Shown here piece by piece: positions 43,555 to 52,125 of a DNA stretch of 64,000 bases (position 1 is its first letter; the number at the start of each line of letters is the position of its first letter). The stretch is from positions 124,001-188,000 of the forward strand of contig JABLXB010000002.1 of NCBI GenBank assembly GCA_013178305.1. Reading direction: 5' to 3'. Source of the stretch: Bacillota bacterium. GTDB taxonomy: Bacteria; Bacillota; Sulfobacillia; JABLXB01. The notes beneath the pieces were generated by a model that saw only the letters and a list, made by a program, of their open reading frames with translations, did no database searches and was not told the origin of the DNA. Both the position numbers and the translations under genes were made by a program.

Positions 43555-43617
43555 ATTGCGATCGAGTATCGCTTTGCCATCCGCGGGCCGGGATCGAGAC
43601 CCTCACGGGGATCTCCA
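43555..43617 (-). pseudogene. cotJC relic (N-terminal 63 bases)
   Basis: The segment aligns with 39391-39453, the part of cotJC that encodes EIPVRVSIPDPRMAALLITQ; 20 of the 23 bases nearest the gene start are identical. Translation gives EIPVRVSIP before the similarity fades. It overlaps the 3' end of hydF on the same strand. Confidence 0.65.
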
Positions 43618-44856
43618 CAGGTCCTCCTCAGCGTCCCCGAGAATGGCGAGAGCAGCCGGGAACGGAGACAGCGCGCGGCACAGGACGCCGTGCATGTGCG
43701 CCATGAGTATCCCGTAGTTTACTATGGGGACTCCGGCATTGCGCGCCTGCAGCAGCCGGTAGAGCATCTCCCGCCTGTTCAACATGCAGGCGCCGCAGTG
43801 GACTATCAGCCTGTAGTCGCGCAGGTTCTGCGGGAGCCCGCCACCGCCGCTGACCACGTCGAACCGGAGTTCTCCGCCCGCCACCTGTCTCAGCCACCGC
43901 GGTATCTTCACGCGCCCGATGTCGTCTTCAACTGCGTGATGCGTACACGCCTCCGCGATCAGCACCCTGTCGCCCGGCCTCAGGTCCTTCACCACCTTTG
44001 CGCCCGCGACCAGGGTGTTCAGGTCGCCCTTGTACCGCGCGAACAGGATGGAAAACGAGGTGAAAAGCACGTCGGGAGGCGTGTCGGCCACAGCCTTCAG
44101 GAAGGCCGACGAGTCGCAGACCACCAGCCTGGGCTGGAGCCGGACGTTATCGATCACGTGCCTGAGTTCCCGCTCCTTGACCATCACGGCTACCGAGTCG
44201 TGCTCGAGCACGTCGCGGATGACCTGTTGCTGCGGCAGGATGAGCCTCCCTTTCGGCGCGGCCTTGTCTATGGGGATTACCAGGATGACCACGTCTCCCG
44301 CGCCGATGAGGTCGCCCACGATGGTGGGCAGCGTCCAGTCTCTGGGAGCCGTCTGTACGACCTTCAGCTTCAGTTCGTCTATCCCCTGGCCGTTCAACGC
44401 GCTAACGACGACCGCAGGGACGCCGAGTTCCGCCGTCCAGTCGCGACCCTCCGCCTGCGGGTATGCGTCCACTTTGTTAACCACTGCCAGGACTGCGGCG
44501 CCCTGTTCCCGCACCTTCGCAAGCACTGTGCGCTCGTACTCTCCGATGTCGCCGGCCGGGTCTATCACGAGGAGAGCCAGGTCCGTCCTGTTCAGCACGG
44601 ACAGCGTCTTTTCGACGCGGAGCCTGCCCAGGTCGCCGGCGTCGTCCAGCCCGGCGGTGTCCACGATGGTAACGGGACCGAGGGGGTGCAGTTCCATGGC
44701 CTTCGCCACGGGGTCGGTAGTGGTGCCCGGGACATCGGACACGATGGCGACGTACTGGCCGGTAAGGGCGTTGATCAGGCTCGATTTGCCGGCGTTCCGC
44801 CGCCCGAATATGGATATATGCAGCCGCTCGCCTGCCGGCGTTGCGTTAAGACTCAC
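43603..44856 (-). CDS. hydF: [FeFe]-hydrogenase maturation GTPase HydF
   Basis: Scaffold that carries the diiron precursor of the H-cluster to the hydrogenase. The ~417-residue protein has a GTPase domain (GRRNAGKSSLINALTG, DVPGTTTDPV, DTAGLDD, NKVD), a dimerisation domain, and the C-terminal cluster ligands EACTHH and HCGAC. GTG at 44856 is 5 bases after GGAGGTGA; longer frames upstream lack a site. Its stop arises inside sequence derived from a cotJC relic, so the last residues (WRSP) may be recent. Overlaps the aspA end by 11 bases. Confidence 0.93.
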   Translation of the reverse strand: MSLNATPAGERLHISIFGRRNAGKSSLINALTGQYVAIVSDVPGTTTDPVAKAMELHPLGPVTIVDTAGLDDAGDLGRLRVEKTLSVLNRTDLALLVIDPAGDIGEYERTVLAKVREQGAAVLAVVNKVDAYPQAEGRDWTAELGVPAVVVSALNGQGIDELKLKVVQTAPRDWTLPTIVGDLIGAGDVVILVIPIDKAAPKGRLILPQQQVIRDVLEHDSVAVMVKERELRHVIDNVRLQPRLVVCDSSAFLKAVADTPPDVLFTSFSILFARYKGDLNTLVAGAKVVKDLRPGDRVLIAEACTHHAVEDDIGRVKIPRWLRQVAGGELRFDVVSGGGGLPQNLRDYRLIVHCGACMLNRREMLYRLLQARNAGVPIVNYGILMAHMHGVLCRALSPFPAALAILGDAEEDLWRSP

Positions 44857-46414
44857 GCGCGTCACCTCCGGTTTGACGCCCGCCACGAATTGTTGACTCC
44901 TGTCTGTCCTGCGGGGCTGCGGCGGAACCCGCAGGGATGCCGGGGCCGGTAGTCGCGCGACTCTCCCGGATGCGCTTTATATGCCGCGCCCCCGCAACAC
45001 CCGGCGTCGTCAACTCCTGGGGCTGAAGTATGGCGTCGAGTTCCTCGGGAGTGAAAAACCCCTCTTCGCGGATCACATCTGTGACAGTCCTGCCCTCGCT
45101 CAGGGCCCTCCGCACCACCCCTGTGGCCCTGTCGTACCCGAGGTACGGCGCGAACGCGGTTATGACCCCGTAGCTCCTGTTCAGCAGATCCCGGCACCTC
45201 GCCTCGTCGGCCTCTATGCCCGCGACGCACCTTTCCGCGAGGAGCCGCGCCGCCCTGGCCATCATCTCGAGAGACTGGAGGAGGTCATGGGCGATGAGCG
45301 GCAGGAAGGCGTTGAGCTCGAGCTGCCCCGAGGCCGCCGCAATGTTGATCGCCGCGTCGTTCGCCATCACCTGGAAGGCAACCTGTGTGACCATTTCGGC
45401 CATTACGGGGTTGACTTTCCCCGGCATTATGGAAGATCCAGCCTGGACCTCCGGAAGCCTGATCTCGCCGAACCCCGCGTGCGGGCCCGACGAAAGAAGC
45501 CGGAGGTCGGCCGCTATCTTGGCGAGGTTCACGGCCGCAGCCTTGACGAACCCCGAGACCTCGACGAACACGTCCGCGTTCTGGGTGGCCTCGACCATGT
45601 TCTCGGCGCGCGCAAGGCCGAAGCCGGTGAGCTCGCGGAGGATCTCGATCACACGGAATATATACCGCCGGTCGGCATTGAGGCCGGTGCCTATCGCTGT
45701 GCCGCCGAGGTTCACCTGCCTCAGCCGTTCCTCGGCCTTGTACAGGCGCCACCAGTCGCGGGCCACCGCCTCCGCGTAAGCGCCGAACTCCTGCCCGAGC
45801 GTGATGGGCACCGCGTCCTGCATCTCCGTCCGCCCGATCTTCAAGACGGCGGCGAACTGCTTTTCCTTCGCCTGCAGCGCCCCCTGCAGGCAGGCCATGG
45901 CCTGGGCCATTTCCCTGACCAGCCTGATTGCAGCCACGCGCAGCGCGGTCGGGTAGACGTCGTTCGTGGACTGCCCTAGGTTCACGTGGTCCAGGGGGTG
46001 TACAAGGGTGTAGTCGCCCCTCCTCCCGCCCAGTATCTCGATGGCGCGGTTCGCTATCACCTCGTTGACGTTCATGTTGGTCGACGTACCCGCGCCGCCC
46101 TGGAAGGCGTCGACGACTATCTGGTCGTGGAACCGGTCCCCGGCCAGCTCGTCCGCGGCAAGCGCTATCGCCTGTCCAATGGTTGGGTTGAGGAGCCCGA
46201 CCTCGACGTTGGCGATAGCCGCCGCCTTCTTCACCAGGGCCATCGCCCACACCAGCGCGGGGTGTGCGCGGATGCCGGAGACCGCGAAGTTGGCCATCGC
46301 CCGCGCTGTGTGGATGCCGTAATAGGCGTCCGCAGCCACAGGCATCTCCCCCAGCAGGTCCTTCTCGATCCTCGTCTCAACACAGTTTCCGGTTCTCATC
46401 TCGCCGTCGTTCAC
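44846..46414 (-). CDS. aspA: Aspartate ammonia-lyase, in the hydrogenase maturation operon
   Basis: Deaminates aspartate to fumarate and ammonia. The fumarase/aspartase signature GSSIMPGKVNP is present, with HTARAMANFAVSG, GGAGTSTNMNVNEVIANRA, LDHVNLGQSTND and IGRTEMQDAVPITLGQE. At 522 residues it is about 50 longer than usual because of an unstructured Pro/Gly/Arg-rich tail. It lies between hydG and hydF, an arrangement seen in other anaerobic Bacillota. HydG uses tyrosine and HydE methylthio-cysteine-type substrates, so why aspartase is linked is unclear; ammonia supply for the dithiomethylamine bridge is a possibility. GTG start behind GGGGGCG. Confidence 0.92.
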   Translation of the reverse strand: MNDGEMRTGNCVETRIEKDLLGEMPVAADAYYGIHTARAMANFAVSGIRAHPALVWAMALVKKAAAIANVEVGLLNPTIGQAIALAADELAGDRFHDQIVVDAFQGGAGTSTNMNVNEVIANRAIEILGGRRGDYTLVHPLDHVNLGQSTNDVYPTALRVAAIRLVREMAQAMACLQGALQAKEKQFAAVLKIGRTEMQDAVPITLGQEFGAYAEAVARDWWRLYKAEERLRQVNLGGTAIGTGLNADRRYIFRVIEILRELTGFGLARAENMVEATQNADVFVEVSGFVKAAAVNLAKIAADLRLLSSGPHAGFGEIRLPEVQAGSSIMPGKVNPVMAEMVTQVAFQVMANDAAINIAAASGQLELNAFLPLIAHDLLQSLEMMARAARLLAERCVAGIEADEARCRDLLNRSYGVITAFAPYLGYDRATGVVRRALSEGRTVTDVIREEGFFTPEELDAILQPQELTTPGVAGARHIKRIRESRATTGPGIPAGSAAAPQDRQESTIRGGRQTGGDARES

Positions 46415-46442
46415 GTGCTATTCGCCCCCGCCTGACTGGTCC

Positions 46443-47879
46443 TCAGAAGTACAGGTCCCGCCGGCCTGCCTCGATCAACTTGAGCCTGCGCTCCGTCTCC
46501 CGGCGGACGTTCTCGTTGGGGATGGCGGCCATGTGTTCCCTGATGGCCTGCTCCCCGACATTCTTCGTTTCCTCGGAAGCGTAGTCGATGAGGAATTCCT
46601 TGAAGGTGAGGATCGCGTTCGGCGCGCAGACGTTCTGGATCTCGCCGGTCCTGGCGAGCGCCATGAACCTGTCGCCGGTGCGCCCCTGGCGGTAGCAGGC
46701 AGTGCAGTAGCTCGGGATGTACCCTGACGCTGCCACGCTCCGGATTATCTCGTCCGGGCTCCGCCTGTCCTCCACGTTGAACTGGGCGGTCTGCGAACCG
46801 GCTTCGCTCCCGCCCGTGCGCCCGCCGGTTCGCCCGCACGTCTCCGCGCTGTAACCCCCCACCCCAGTGCAGGAACCCGCGCTGATCTGTGAGATGCCCG
46901 TGGCTATGACCTGGTCCCTGAACTCGGGCTTTTCACGCGTGGAGAGGATCATCCCTGTGTACGGCACCGCCAGGCGCAATACCGCGACGATCCGCCTGAA
47001 CTCATCGTCGCCCACGATGCAGGGGAACTCGGAGGCGTCGACCCCGAGGGCGGGCCTCAGCCTGGGCACCGAGATCGTGTGCGGGCCGACCCCGAATTCC
47101 TTCTCGAGGTGCGCCGCGTGTTCGAGCAGGCCGAGTACCTCGAAGCGGTAGTCGGACAGCCCGAACAGGACGCCAAGCCCCACATCGTCTATGCCCGCCT
47201 CCATAGCCCTGTCGTGCGCCGTTGTATGCCAATCGTAGTCCTGCTTGGGGCCGGAATGGACGTCGCGGTACGTGGCACGGTGGTAAGTCTCCTGGAACAG
47301 GACGTACGTCCCGATCTTCGCGTCCTTCAGGCGGCGGTAGTCGTCCACCGTGGTTGCCGCGATGTTGACGTTAACGCGCCTGATGTTGCCGTTCTCGTTC
47401 CAGGTCTCGTAGATGGTCCTGATGACGTCCACAACGTAGTCGATGGGGCAGTTCACGGGGTCTTCCCCGCACTCCAGCGCCAGCCGCTTGTGGCCCATGG
47501 CTTCGAGGATCCTGACCTCCTCCGTTACCTCTTCGAGGGTCAGCCGCCTGCGGGGGAAGCGGTTGTCGCGCCGGTACCCGCAGTACCTGCAATTGTTGAC
47601 GCAGAAGTCGCTGACGTAGAGTGGGGCAAAGAGGACGAGGCGCTTCCCGTATATCTTCTCCTTAATCTCGCGGGCGGCCGCGTACATCTCCCCCAGCCAC
47701 CCGGCGTCGGTCACCTGGAGGAGGGAGGCGGCGTCCTCTTCCGGAATGCCCTTCGCCTCCCTCGCCCTTGCGATTATCTCGTCGAACCTCCCCCTGGACG
47801 GGGCCTTCGCCGTCTCCAGAATGCGGTCTATTCTCTCCTCATCGATGAACTCAGCGGTCCTGGTAATCTTCCGGGACAT
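46443..47879 (-). CDS. hydG: [FeFe]-hydrogenase maturase HydG (radical SAM tyrosine lyase)
   Basis: Cleaves tyrosine to make the CO and CN ligands of the H-cluster. The ~478-residue protein has the radical-SAM motif DFCVNNCRYCGY, the ThiH-like core (ECGEDPVNCPIDYV, GTYVLFQETYHRATY), and the C-terminal auxiliary cluster SYCTACYRQG with a later Cys in IQNVC. ATG at 47879 follows GGAGGTG by 6 bases. It overlaps the end of hydE by 29 bases. The C-terminal third has a Gly-rich insertion near GGRTGGSEAG. Confidence 0.95.
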   Translation of the reverse strand: MSRKITRTAEFIDEERIDRILETAKAPSRGRFDEIIARAREAKGIPEEDAASLLQVTDAGWLGEMYAAAREIKEKIYGKRLVLFAPLYVSDFCVNNCRYCGYRRDNRFPRRRLTLEEVTEEVRILEAMGHKRLALECGEDPVNCPIDYVVDVIRTIYETWNENGNIRRVNVNIAATTVDDYRRLKDAKIGTYVLFQETYHRATYRDVHSGPKQDYDWHTTAHDRAMEAGIDDVGLGVLFGLSDYRFEVLGLLEHAAHLEKEFGVGPHTISVPRLRPALGVDASEFPCIVGDDEFRRIVAVLRLAVPYTGMILSTREKPEFRDQVIATGISQISAGSCTGVGGYSAETCGRTGGRTGGSEAGSQTAQFNVEDRRSPDEIIRSVAASGYIPSYCTACYRQGRTGDRFMALARTGEIQNVCAPNAILTFKEFLIDYASEETKNVGEQAIREHMAAIPNENVRRETERRLKLIEAGRRDLYF

Positions 47880-48921
47880 ACCGCGCACCTCCGGTTTTCT
47901 CTTCACGTCTTCTCCCACTCCAACCGTACCCGCCGGCCATGGTCAGCCCGATCCCTGCAACCAGCCGGTTGAGCCTGTTGAACGATTCCCGGGGTTCCTC
48001 CGTAGACCCGGCCTTGCCGGGGTAGATCTCGTAATCCGGCCTGTAGCGCTGTGGCGTGATGTTCGGCATGATCACGTTAGCGCCGCACCGTAGCGCCTCC
48101 GCCCGGTAAAGCGGCCCCAGGGTCCCGAGCGCGGTCGTCGCCGGGATGTTGGCCCACGGGAGGTACAGCCGCATGATAGCGATGACCTTGAGGCTCAGCT
48201 CGGCTGAGCCGGCCGGCAGACTGCCCAGAGGGGTATCACCGTGGGGTATGAAGGGGCCCGCCGACGCCATGTCGACTTCCAGGCCTCGAAGCAGCAGGAC
48301 GTCTCCGGCGATGGAGTCGAGCGTCTGCCCTGGAAGACCGACGATGATACCGGAGCCCACCTCGTAGCCGAGTCCGCGCAGCCATTCAAGGCACCTGAGC
48401 CTGTCCTTCAAAGCACAGCCGGGCTTCATCAAGGCGAACAGCGCGTCGTCCGAGGTCTCGAATTTGAGGAGGTACCTGTCTGCCCCCGCATCCCTCCATG
48501 CCCGGTACTCCCGTTTGGGCCTGACCCCAACGGACAATGTGATCGCCACGCCGGCCCTATGCTTAATTGACGAGATGATCCCTGCAAGAACGTCCGTTGT
48601 AAACCACGGGTCCTCGCCGCTCTGGAGCACCACGGTCCTGAGCCCGAGGCGCGACCCGGCGACAGCCGCCTCGACGATTTCCTCCGGCGTCATCCTGTAC
48701 CGCCTGACGCGTGTATTGCTGCGCCTCAGGCCGCAGTAGAGGCAGTCCTGCTGGCAGTGGTTCGAAAATTCTATGATCCCCCTGAAATGGACGACATCCC
48801 CTCTCTCCGAAGAACGGACCCGATCCGCTGCGGCCAACAGGCGGTCCCGCTCGTCCGCGGCGCCGGACAGCATCCGCATTACCTGAGCAAGTTCGGTAGG
48901 CAGGTCCAGTGCAGCCTCCAC
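47851..48921 (-). CDS. hydE: [FeFe]-hydrogenase maturase HydE (radical SAM)
   Basis: Radical SAM enzyme acting on the HydG product during assembly of the [2Fe] subcluster. The 356-residue protein has the motif SNHCQQDCLYCGLRRSN, then QSGEDPWFTTDVLAGII, KFETSDDALFALMKPG, GIIVGLPGQT and MPNITPQRYRPDYEIYPGK, as in HydE/PylB-type enzymes. GTG at 48921, 7 bases after GGAGGTGA. It follows the TM1266-like gene by about 100 bases. Confidence 0.94.
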   Translation of the reverse strand: MEAALDLPTELAQVMRMLSGAADERDRLLAAADRVRSSERGDVVHFRGIIEFSNHCQQDCLYCGLRRSNTRVRRYRMTPEEIVEAAVAGSRLGLRTVVLQSGEDPWFTTDVLAGIISSIKHRAGVAITLSVGVRPKREYRAWRDAGADRYLLKFETSDDALFALMKPGCALKDRLRCLEWLRGLGYEVGSGIIVGLPGQTLDSIAGDVLLLRGLEVDMASAGPFIPHGDTPLGSLPAGSAELSLKVIAIMRLYLPWANIPATTALGTLGPLYRAEALRCGANVIMPNITPQRYRPDYEIYPGKAGSTEEPRESFNRLNRLVAGIGLTMAGGYGWSGRRREEKTGGARYVPEDYQDR

Positions 48922-49024
48922 AACACAGTCACCTCCAGCGCGGCTTCGAGATTATCCCCGGGCGCAGAGCCCCACCGCGGGCCCCGGGCGCAGATCCCTA
49001 TTCCGGTCCCGGTGCAGGCGCCCA

Positions 49025-49300
49025 TCACTTGGCGGTCAGCGTGCTCCTCACCACGACGCCGGGAATGGACCCGAGCTTGCCGGTCAACGCCCCTACCTCG
49101 TCACTGGTCCCATCCACGATGAGGGCGATCACGGCGACGTCGCGCTCCTTGTACGGCAGGCCCATCCGCCCGACGATGATGTCACCGTGCTTGCTCAGGA
49201 TGTCCTGGACCCTGGAAGCCACCCTGACCCTGTCCTCGACCACGATCCCGACCACGCCTATCCGCTTGTCCTGCTGTCTCACCGCACCCGGTTCGCTCAT
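49025..49300 (-). CDS. TM1266-like iron-only hydrogenase system regulator
   Basis: A 91-residue ACT-like/NikR-C-like fold protein found next to hyd maturation genes: RIGVVGIVVEDRVRVASRVQ, DIIVGRMGLPYKERDVAVIA, GALTGKLGSIPGVVVRSTL. Its molecular role is not established; it is taken to regulate hydrogenase assembly. ATG 49300 follows GGGGGAAG by 4 bases; an in-frame reading from 49402 begins inside the leader terminator region. First gene of the hyd operon. Confidence 0.85.
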   Translation of the reverse strand: MSEPGAVRQQDKRIGVVGIVVEDRVRVASRVQDILSKHGDIIVGRMGLPYKERDVAVIALIVDGTSDEVGALTGKLGSIPGVVVRSTLTAK

Positions 49301-49614
49301 TGCGCTTCCCCCGTTCCTGCTGTTCTCGCCTGCAGGCGGCTCAGGCTTCATCCCGGCCGCAACAACCGACGGCCCCCTTTGGGACCGCAAAACGAAACCC
49401 ACCGGGAAATGCCCGGTGGGCGGTACTGTCGCCAGTGTTTCCTGGGCGTCGTCTCAAGTCCTGCCACAACGCCCCCGCTACCAGGTATTCCCCTCTCCTC
49501 AGGTATCCTTTCAGGCAACCCCTCGGTTCAGGTACCCCGGTATAACCCTCCCGTTCCCCTGCCTCCGCGGACTGAGTCGCGACGGCAAGCGCACGGTCAG
49601 GTATTTGTCGTTCC
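49301..49614 (-). promoter_or_regulatory. ~300-base leader of the hydrogenase maturation operon
   Basis: Between the predicted start of transcription and the TM1266-like gene. It holds repeats of TACCTGA and GGGG-type blocks, and an intrinsic terminator (49388-49420). It was compared by eye with common riboswitches and with T-box leaders; no convincing match was found. Nothing protein-coding is supported. Confidence 0.6.
49388..49420 (-). terminator. Intrinsic terminator within the hyd leader (attenuator candidate)
   Basis: On the minus strand CCCACCGGG (49412-49420 complement) pairs with CCCGGTGGG (49398-49406 complement) around a 5-base loop, followed by TTTCGTTTTG. It lies about 90 bases before the first gene of the operon and well downstream of the promoter, so read-through must occur or be controlled. 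Confidence 0.8.
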
Positions 49615-49621
49615 AGTTCTG

Positions 49622-49651
49622 ATTGTAGCACGTGATGCTCGTCACAATCAA
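49622..49651 (-). promoter_or_regulatory. Promoter of the hyd operon with Rex-like operator
   Basis: On the minus strand TTGATT (49646-49651) and TACAAT (49622-49627) are 18 bases apart. Between them lies TTGTGACGAGCATCACGT (49630-49647), which matches the TTGTGA-N6-TCACAA operator of the redox repressor Rex at all but the last two positions. Rex senses NADH/NAD and is known to control fermentation and hydrogenase genes in Gram-positives. CRP/FNR-type binding cannot be excluded. Confidence 0.72.
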
Positions 49652-49799
49652 CCGGTTGCGTCTCCCGTTGTGTCTCGCGTATCGTCGAGGCCGGCTTCAT
49701 TCCCCGCCCATTACAGGCAACTCTCCGGTGTCGAGGAAAATCACCCATGTATCGAGTACTCGCCGCTCAAGCGAGTGTATCCCGGCGTCATGTGAATTG

Positions 49800-51488
49800 T
49801 CAGAACCGCCCGGAACGGAATATGGCCAGCAGCAGCCACCCACCCATTACCACGGCCAGGACGAAACCGATTTCCAGGAAGGGCAGTCTTATCCATAAGA
49901 AACCCTCCCCGGTTCCCGCAGCCAGGGCGGACGCCACCACAAGCCCTGCGATGACGATGGAGAAACCAAGGAGTGCGACACTGAAGGACAACTTATTGCC
50001 GATCCGGTCGAGGCGGGAAAGGGTCTCCCTTAGCTCAGCGTGTTCCAGCCTTAGAGTCAACCGGCCATCCTCAATCTGCTCCAAAACGCGGTCCATCCGC
50101 CTGGGTAGCCCGAAAAAGATGTCGCCAACTTCCCAGGCGTACTCTCCGAACTCCTTCCACAGATGCTGTAACCTATCCCGCATCAGGCGGCGGCCGAAGG
50201 GCTCGGCCACCTCCACGATGCTGAAGGCCGGGTCTAGCTCCGCCACGATTCCTTCCAGGGTAATCAGCGCCTTGGCTACCAGGCCGAATTCGGTCGGGAT
50301 GCGGATGCGGTACTTGAAGGCGAGGTCCAGGATCTCCCCGACGGCCTCGCCCAGTTTCACCTGGCTCAGCGACACCTCGTAATAGCGCTCCCGGACGCGA
50401 TCAACGTCCCGGCGCAATCCCTCCATGTCCACTTCCCGGCCAATGACGCCCATCTCCGCCACCGCCCGGGCGATTTGCCCGCTGTTCCGCCTGACCAGTC
50501 CCAGCACCAGTCGGACCAATTGCCGCTGGCGCTCTTCGCTCAAGCGGCCCACCATACCGAAATCCATCAAAGCGATCGTTTCCCCCGGCAGCACAGCAAT
50601 GTTCCCGGGGTGGGGGTCAGCGTGAAAGTAGCCATCTACCAGGATTTGCTGCAAGATCACCCTGCTGAGGTTGTGGGCAATTCTCTTGAGGTCCTTACCT
50701 TGCTGCTTTAACCGGGCGATGTCCCCCACCTTCACCCCCGCCACGTACTCCATGGTGAGTACCCTGGACGTCGAATCTTCCCAGTACACCTTGGGAATGT
50801 ATACGGTATCTTCGCCCGCGAAGTTTTGCCGGAAGCGCTCGGCATTGCGTCCCTCCGCCAGGTAGTCCATTTCCTGTAAGAGCGTACGGTGGAATTCCTC
50901 TACCAGATCCCCCACCCTGTACAGTTGCCCCCAGGTCGTGCGTTTCTCCGCCAGTTGAGCAATCGCGTGAAGGATCTCCAAATCAACCGCGATGATCCCT
51001 TCGATCCCCGGGCGCTGGATCTTCACCACTGCCTCTTCGCCGGTGTGGAGCCGGGCACGATGCACCTGCCCGATGGAGGCCGCGGCCAGAGGCTCGGGAT
51101 CGAAATGAAGGAAGATCTCCGCCAGGGGCCGGCCCAATTCGTGCTCGATCACAGCCTGGACTTGCATGAAAGGAAAGGGGGGGACCTGGTCCAGCAGTTT
51201 GGCCAGTTCGCAGCGGATGTCCTTCGGCAGCAGGTCAGGCCGGGTGCTGAGCATCTGGCCCATCTTGACGAAAGTGGGTCCCAATTCCTCCAGCACCCGG
51301 CGTACACGCTCTCCGCGGGTAGGCGGCGGTTGGGCCTCCTCCAACCCCTGCGGCGATCTCCGCCTGTAGGAAGCAAGGTATTCAGTTAACCCCAGATGCC
51401 CCAGCAGGTAACCGAAACCGTGGTGAACCAGCACCCGTGCTACTGTCCGGAATCGCCGCGCATGCCGGTACCGTCTGGCGATGGCCAT
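49800..51488 (-). CDS. ABC1/AarF/UbiB-family atypical kinase
   Basis: A 562-residue membrane-tethered UbiB-type protein. It shows the signature KMGQ in GPTFVKMGQMLSTRPDLL, the Ala-rich loop PLAAASIGQVHRA, ExD-type EEFHRTLLQEMDYLAEG, the HADPHPGNI catalytic loop, DFG in ALMDFGMVGRL, and two C-terminal hydrophobic helices. The family supports isoprenoid-quinone synthesis or lipid transport, and its members have ATPase rather than protein-kinase activity. No quinone genes are near. AAGGAG precedes the ATG at 6 bases. Confidence 0.9.
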   Translation of the reverse strand: MAIARRYRHARRFRTVARVLVHHGFGYLLGHLGLTEYLASYRRRSPQGLEEAQPPPTRGERVRRVLEELGPTFVKMGQMLSTRPDLLPKDIRCELAKLLDQVPPFPFMQVQAVIEHELGRPLAEIFLHFDPEPLAAASIGQVHRARLHTGEEAVVKIQRPGIEGIIAVDLEILHAIAQLAEKRTTWGQLYRVGDLVEEFHRTLLQEMDYLAEGRNAERFRQNFAGEDTVYIPKVYWEDSTSRVLTMEYVAGVKVGDIARLKQQGKDLKRIAHNLSRVILQQILVDGYFHADPHPGNIAVLPGETIALMDFGMVGRLSEERQRQLVRLVLGLVRRNSGQIARAVAEMGVIGREVDMEGLRRDVDRVRERYYEVSLSQVKLGEAVGEILDLAFKYRIRIPTEFGLVAKALITLEGIVAELDPAFSIVEVAEPFGRRLMRDRLQHLWKEFGEYAWEVGDIFFGLPRRMDRVLEQIEDGRLTLRLEHAELRETLSRLDRIGNKLSFSVALLGFSIVIAGLVVASALAAGTGEGFLWIRLPFLEIGFVLAVVMGGWLLLAIFRSGRF

Positions 51489-51736
51489 GTTATGCTCCTT
51501 GGATTGGGTTTCCTATTCGTCCGCCAGTTTTTCCGCCGCTTCCGCGCTCATCCGCTATCTCCAACATCCCCAAATATCTCACAAAAACCCACGTTGTCTT
51601 CTCCAACGCTCGCGGCCGAGTTCTCAAGTATCAAAAGCCGCAGGATTATGTCCAGTAGTAATTGAATTCGTATGGCGCGAAGCACGCCCCGTCCAGGCGG
51701 GCCGGGCTCGACTATCAATGGGTGGTGGAAGCGGCG

Positions 51737-52030
51737 TTGCCTGATAAGGCAAGGATATCCCTCAAATTCTATAATCTGGTGCACGAGGTTGCCGGCACGG
51801 CCGGCGAAAGTCTCGAGGTGGACCAGGTCACCCCATGGGGAGAGGTCATCCACAGCGCCTGCGCCAAATTCGGGCCGGAATTCCGCAGCCTGGTGATGCC
51901 CTCGCCCGGCACGCTGGGTCCGCAGGTCCGCATCCTGTTGAATGGCCGCATCCTTCTGGATGATGACCTCGAGCGCCCGGTCGGCGACGGCGGGGAAGTC
52001 GTGTTCTTTTCGGCGATCTCCGGCGGATAG
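51737..52030 (+). CDS. MoaD/ThiS-family sulfur carrier, second copy
   Basis: About 97 residues with the beta-grasp pattern: ARISLKFYNLVHEVAGTAGE, then GPQVRILLNGRILLDDD and the C-terminal VVFFSAISGG with the reactive double glycine. The start is uncertain: TTG at 51737 with a weak GGTGG upstream, or alternative GTG codons at 51722 and 51725, or a TTG at 51662. It converges on the AOR gene at 52126, not in an operon with it. The 248 bases between ubiB and this gene hold no other supported gene. Confidence 0.7.
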   Translation: MPDKARISLKFYNLVHEVAGTAGESLEVDQVTPWGEVIHSACAKFGPEFRSLVMPSPGTLGPQVRILLNGRILLDDDLERPVGDGGEVVFFSAISGG

Positions 52031-52125
52031 GAGGGTCGCGGTGGTGAGACTGCAGCCAGATCCCCCTGAATCCGCACGCGCGCTGATAGCGAAAGGGGCC
52101 GCGTCCCGCAAGGGCTAGCCGGGAC

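Noticed and set aside
43450-44952. 500-codon open frame on the plus strand
   Set aside because: It is antisense to hydF, whose motifs are unmistakable; the predicted protein has no recognisable domain and the biased composition expected from a G+C-rich shadow frame.
49420-49450. T-box-like GTACCGCC next to the hyd leader terminator
   Set aside because: The T-box core UGGN that pairs with tRNA is replaced by CAGU, and no specifier stem or gene for an aminoacyl-tRNA or amino acid function is present.
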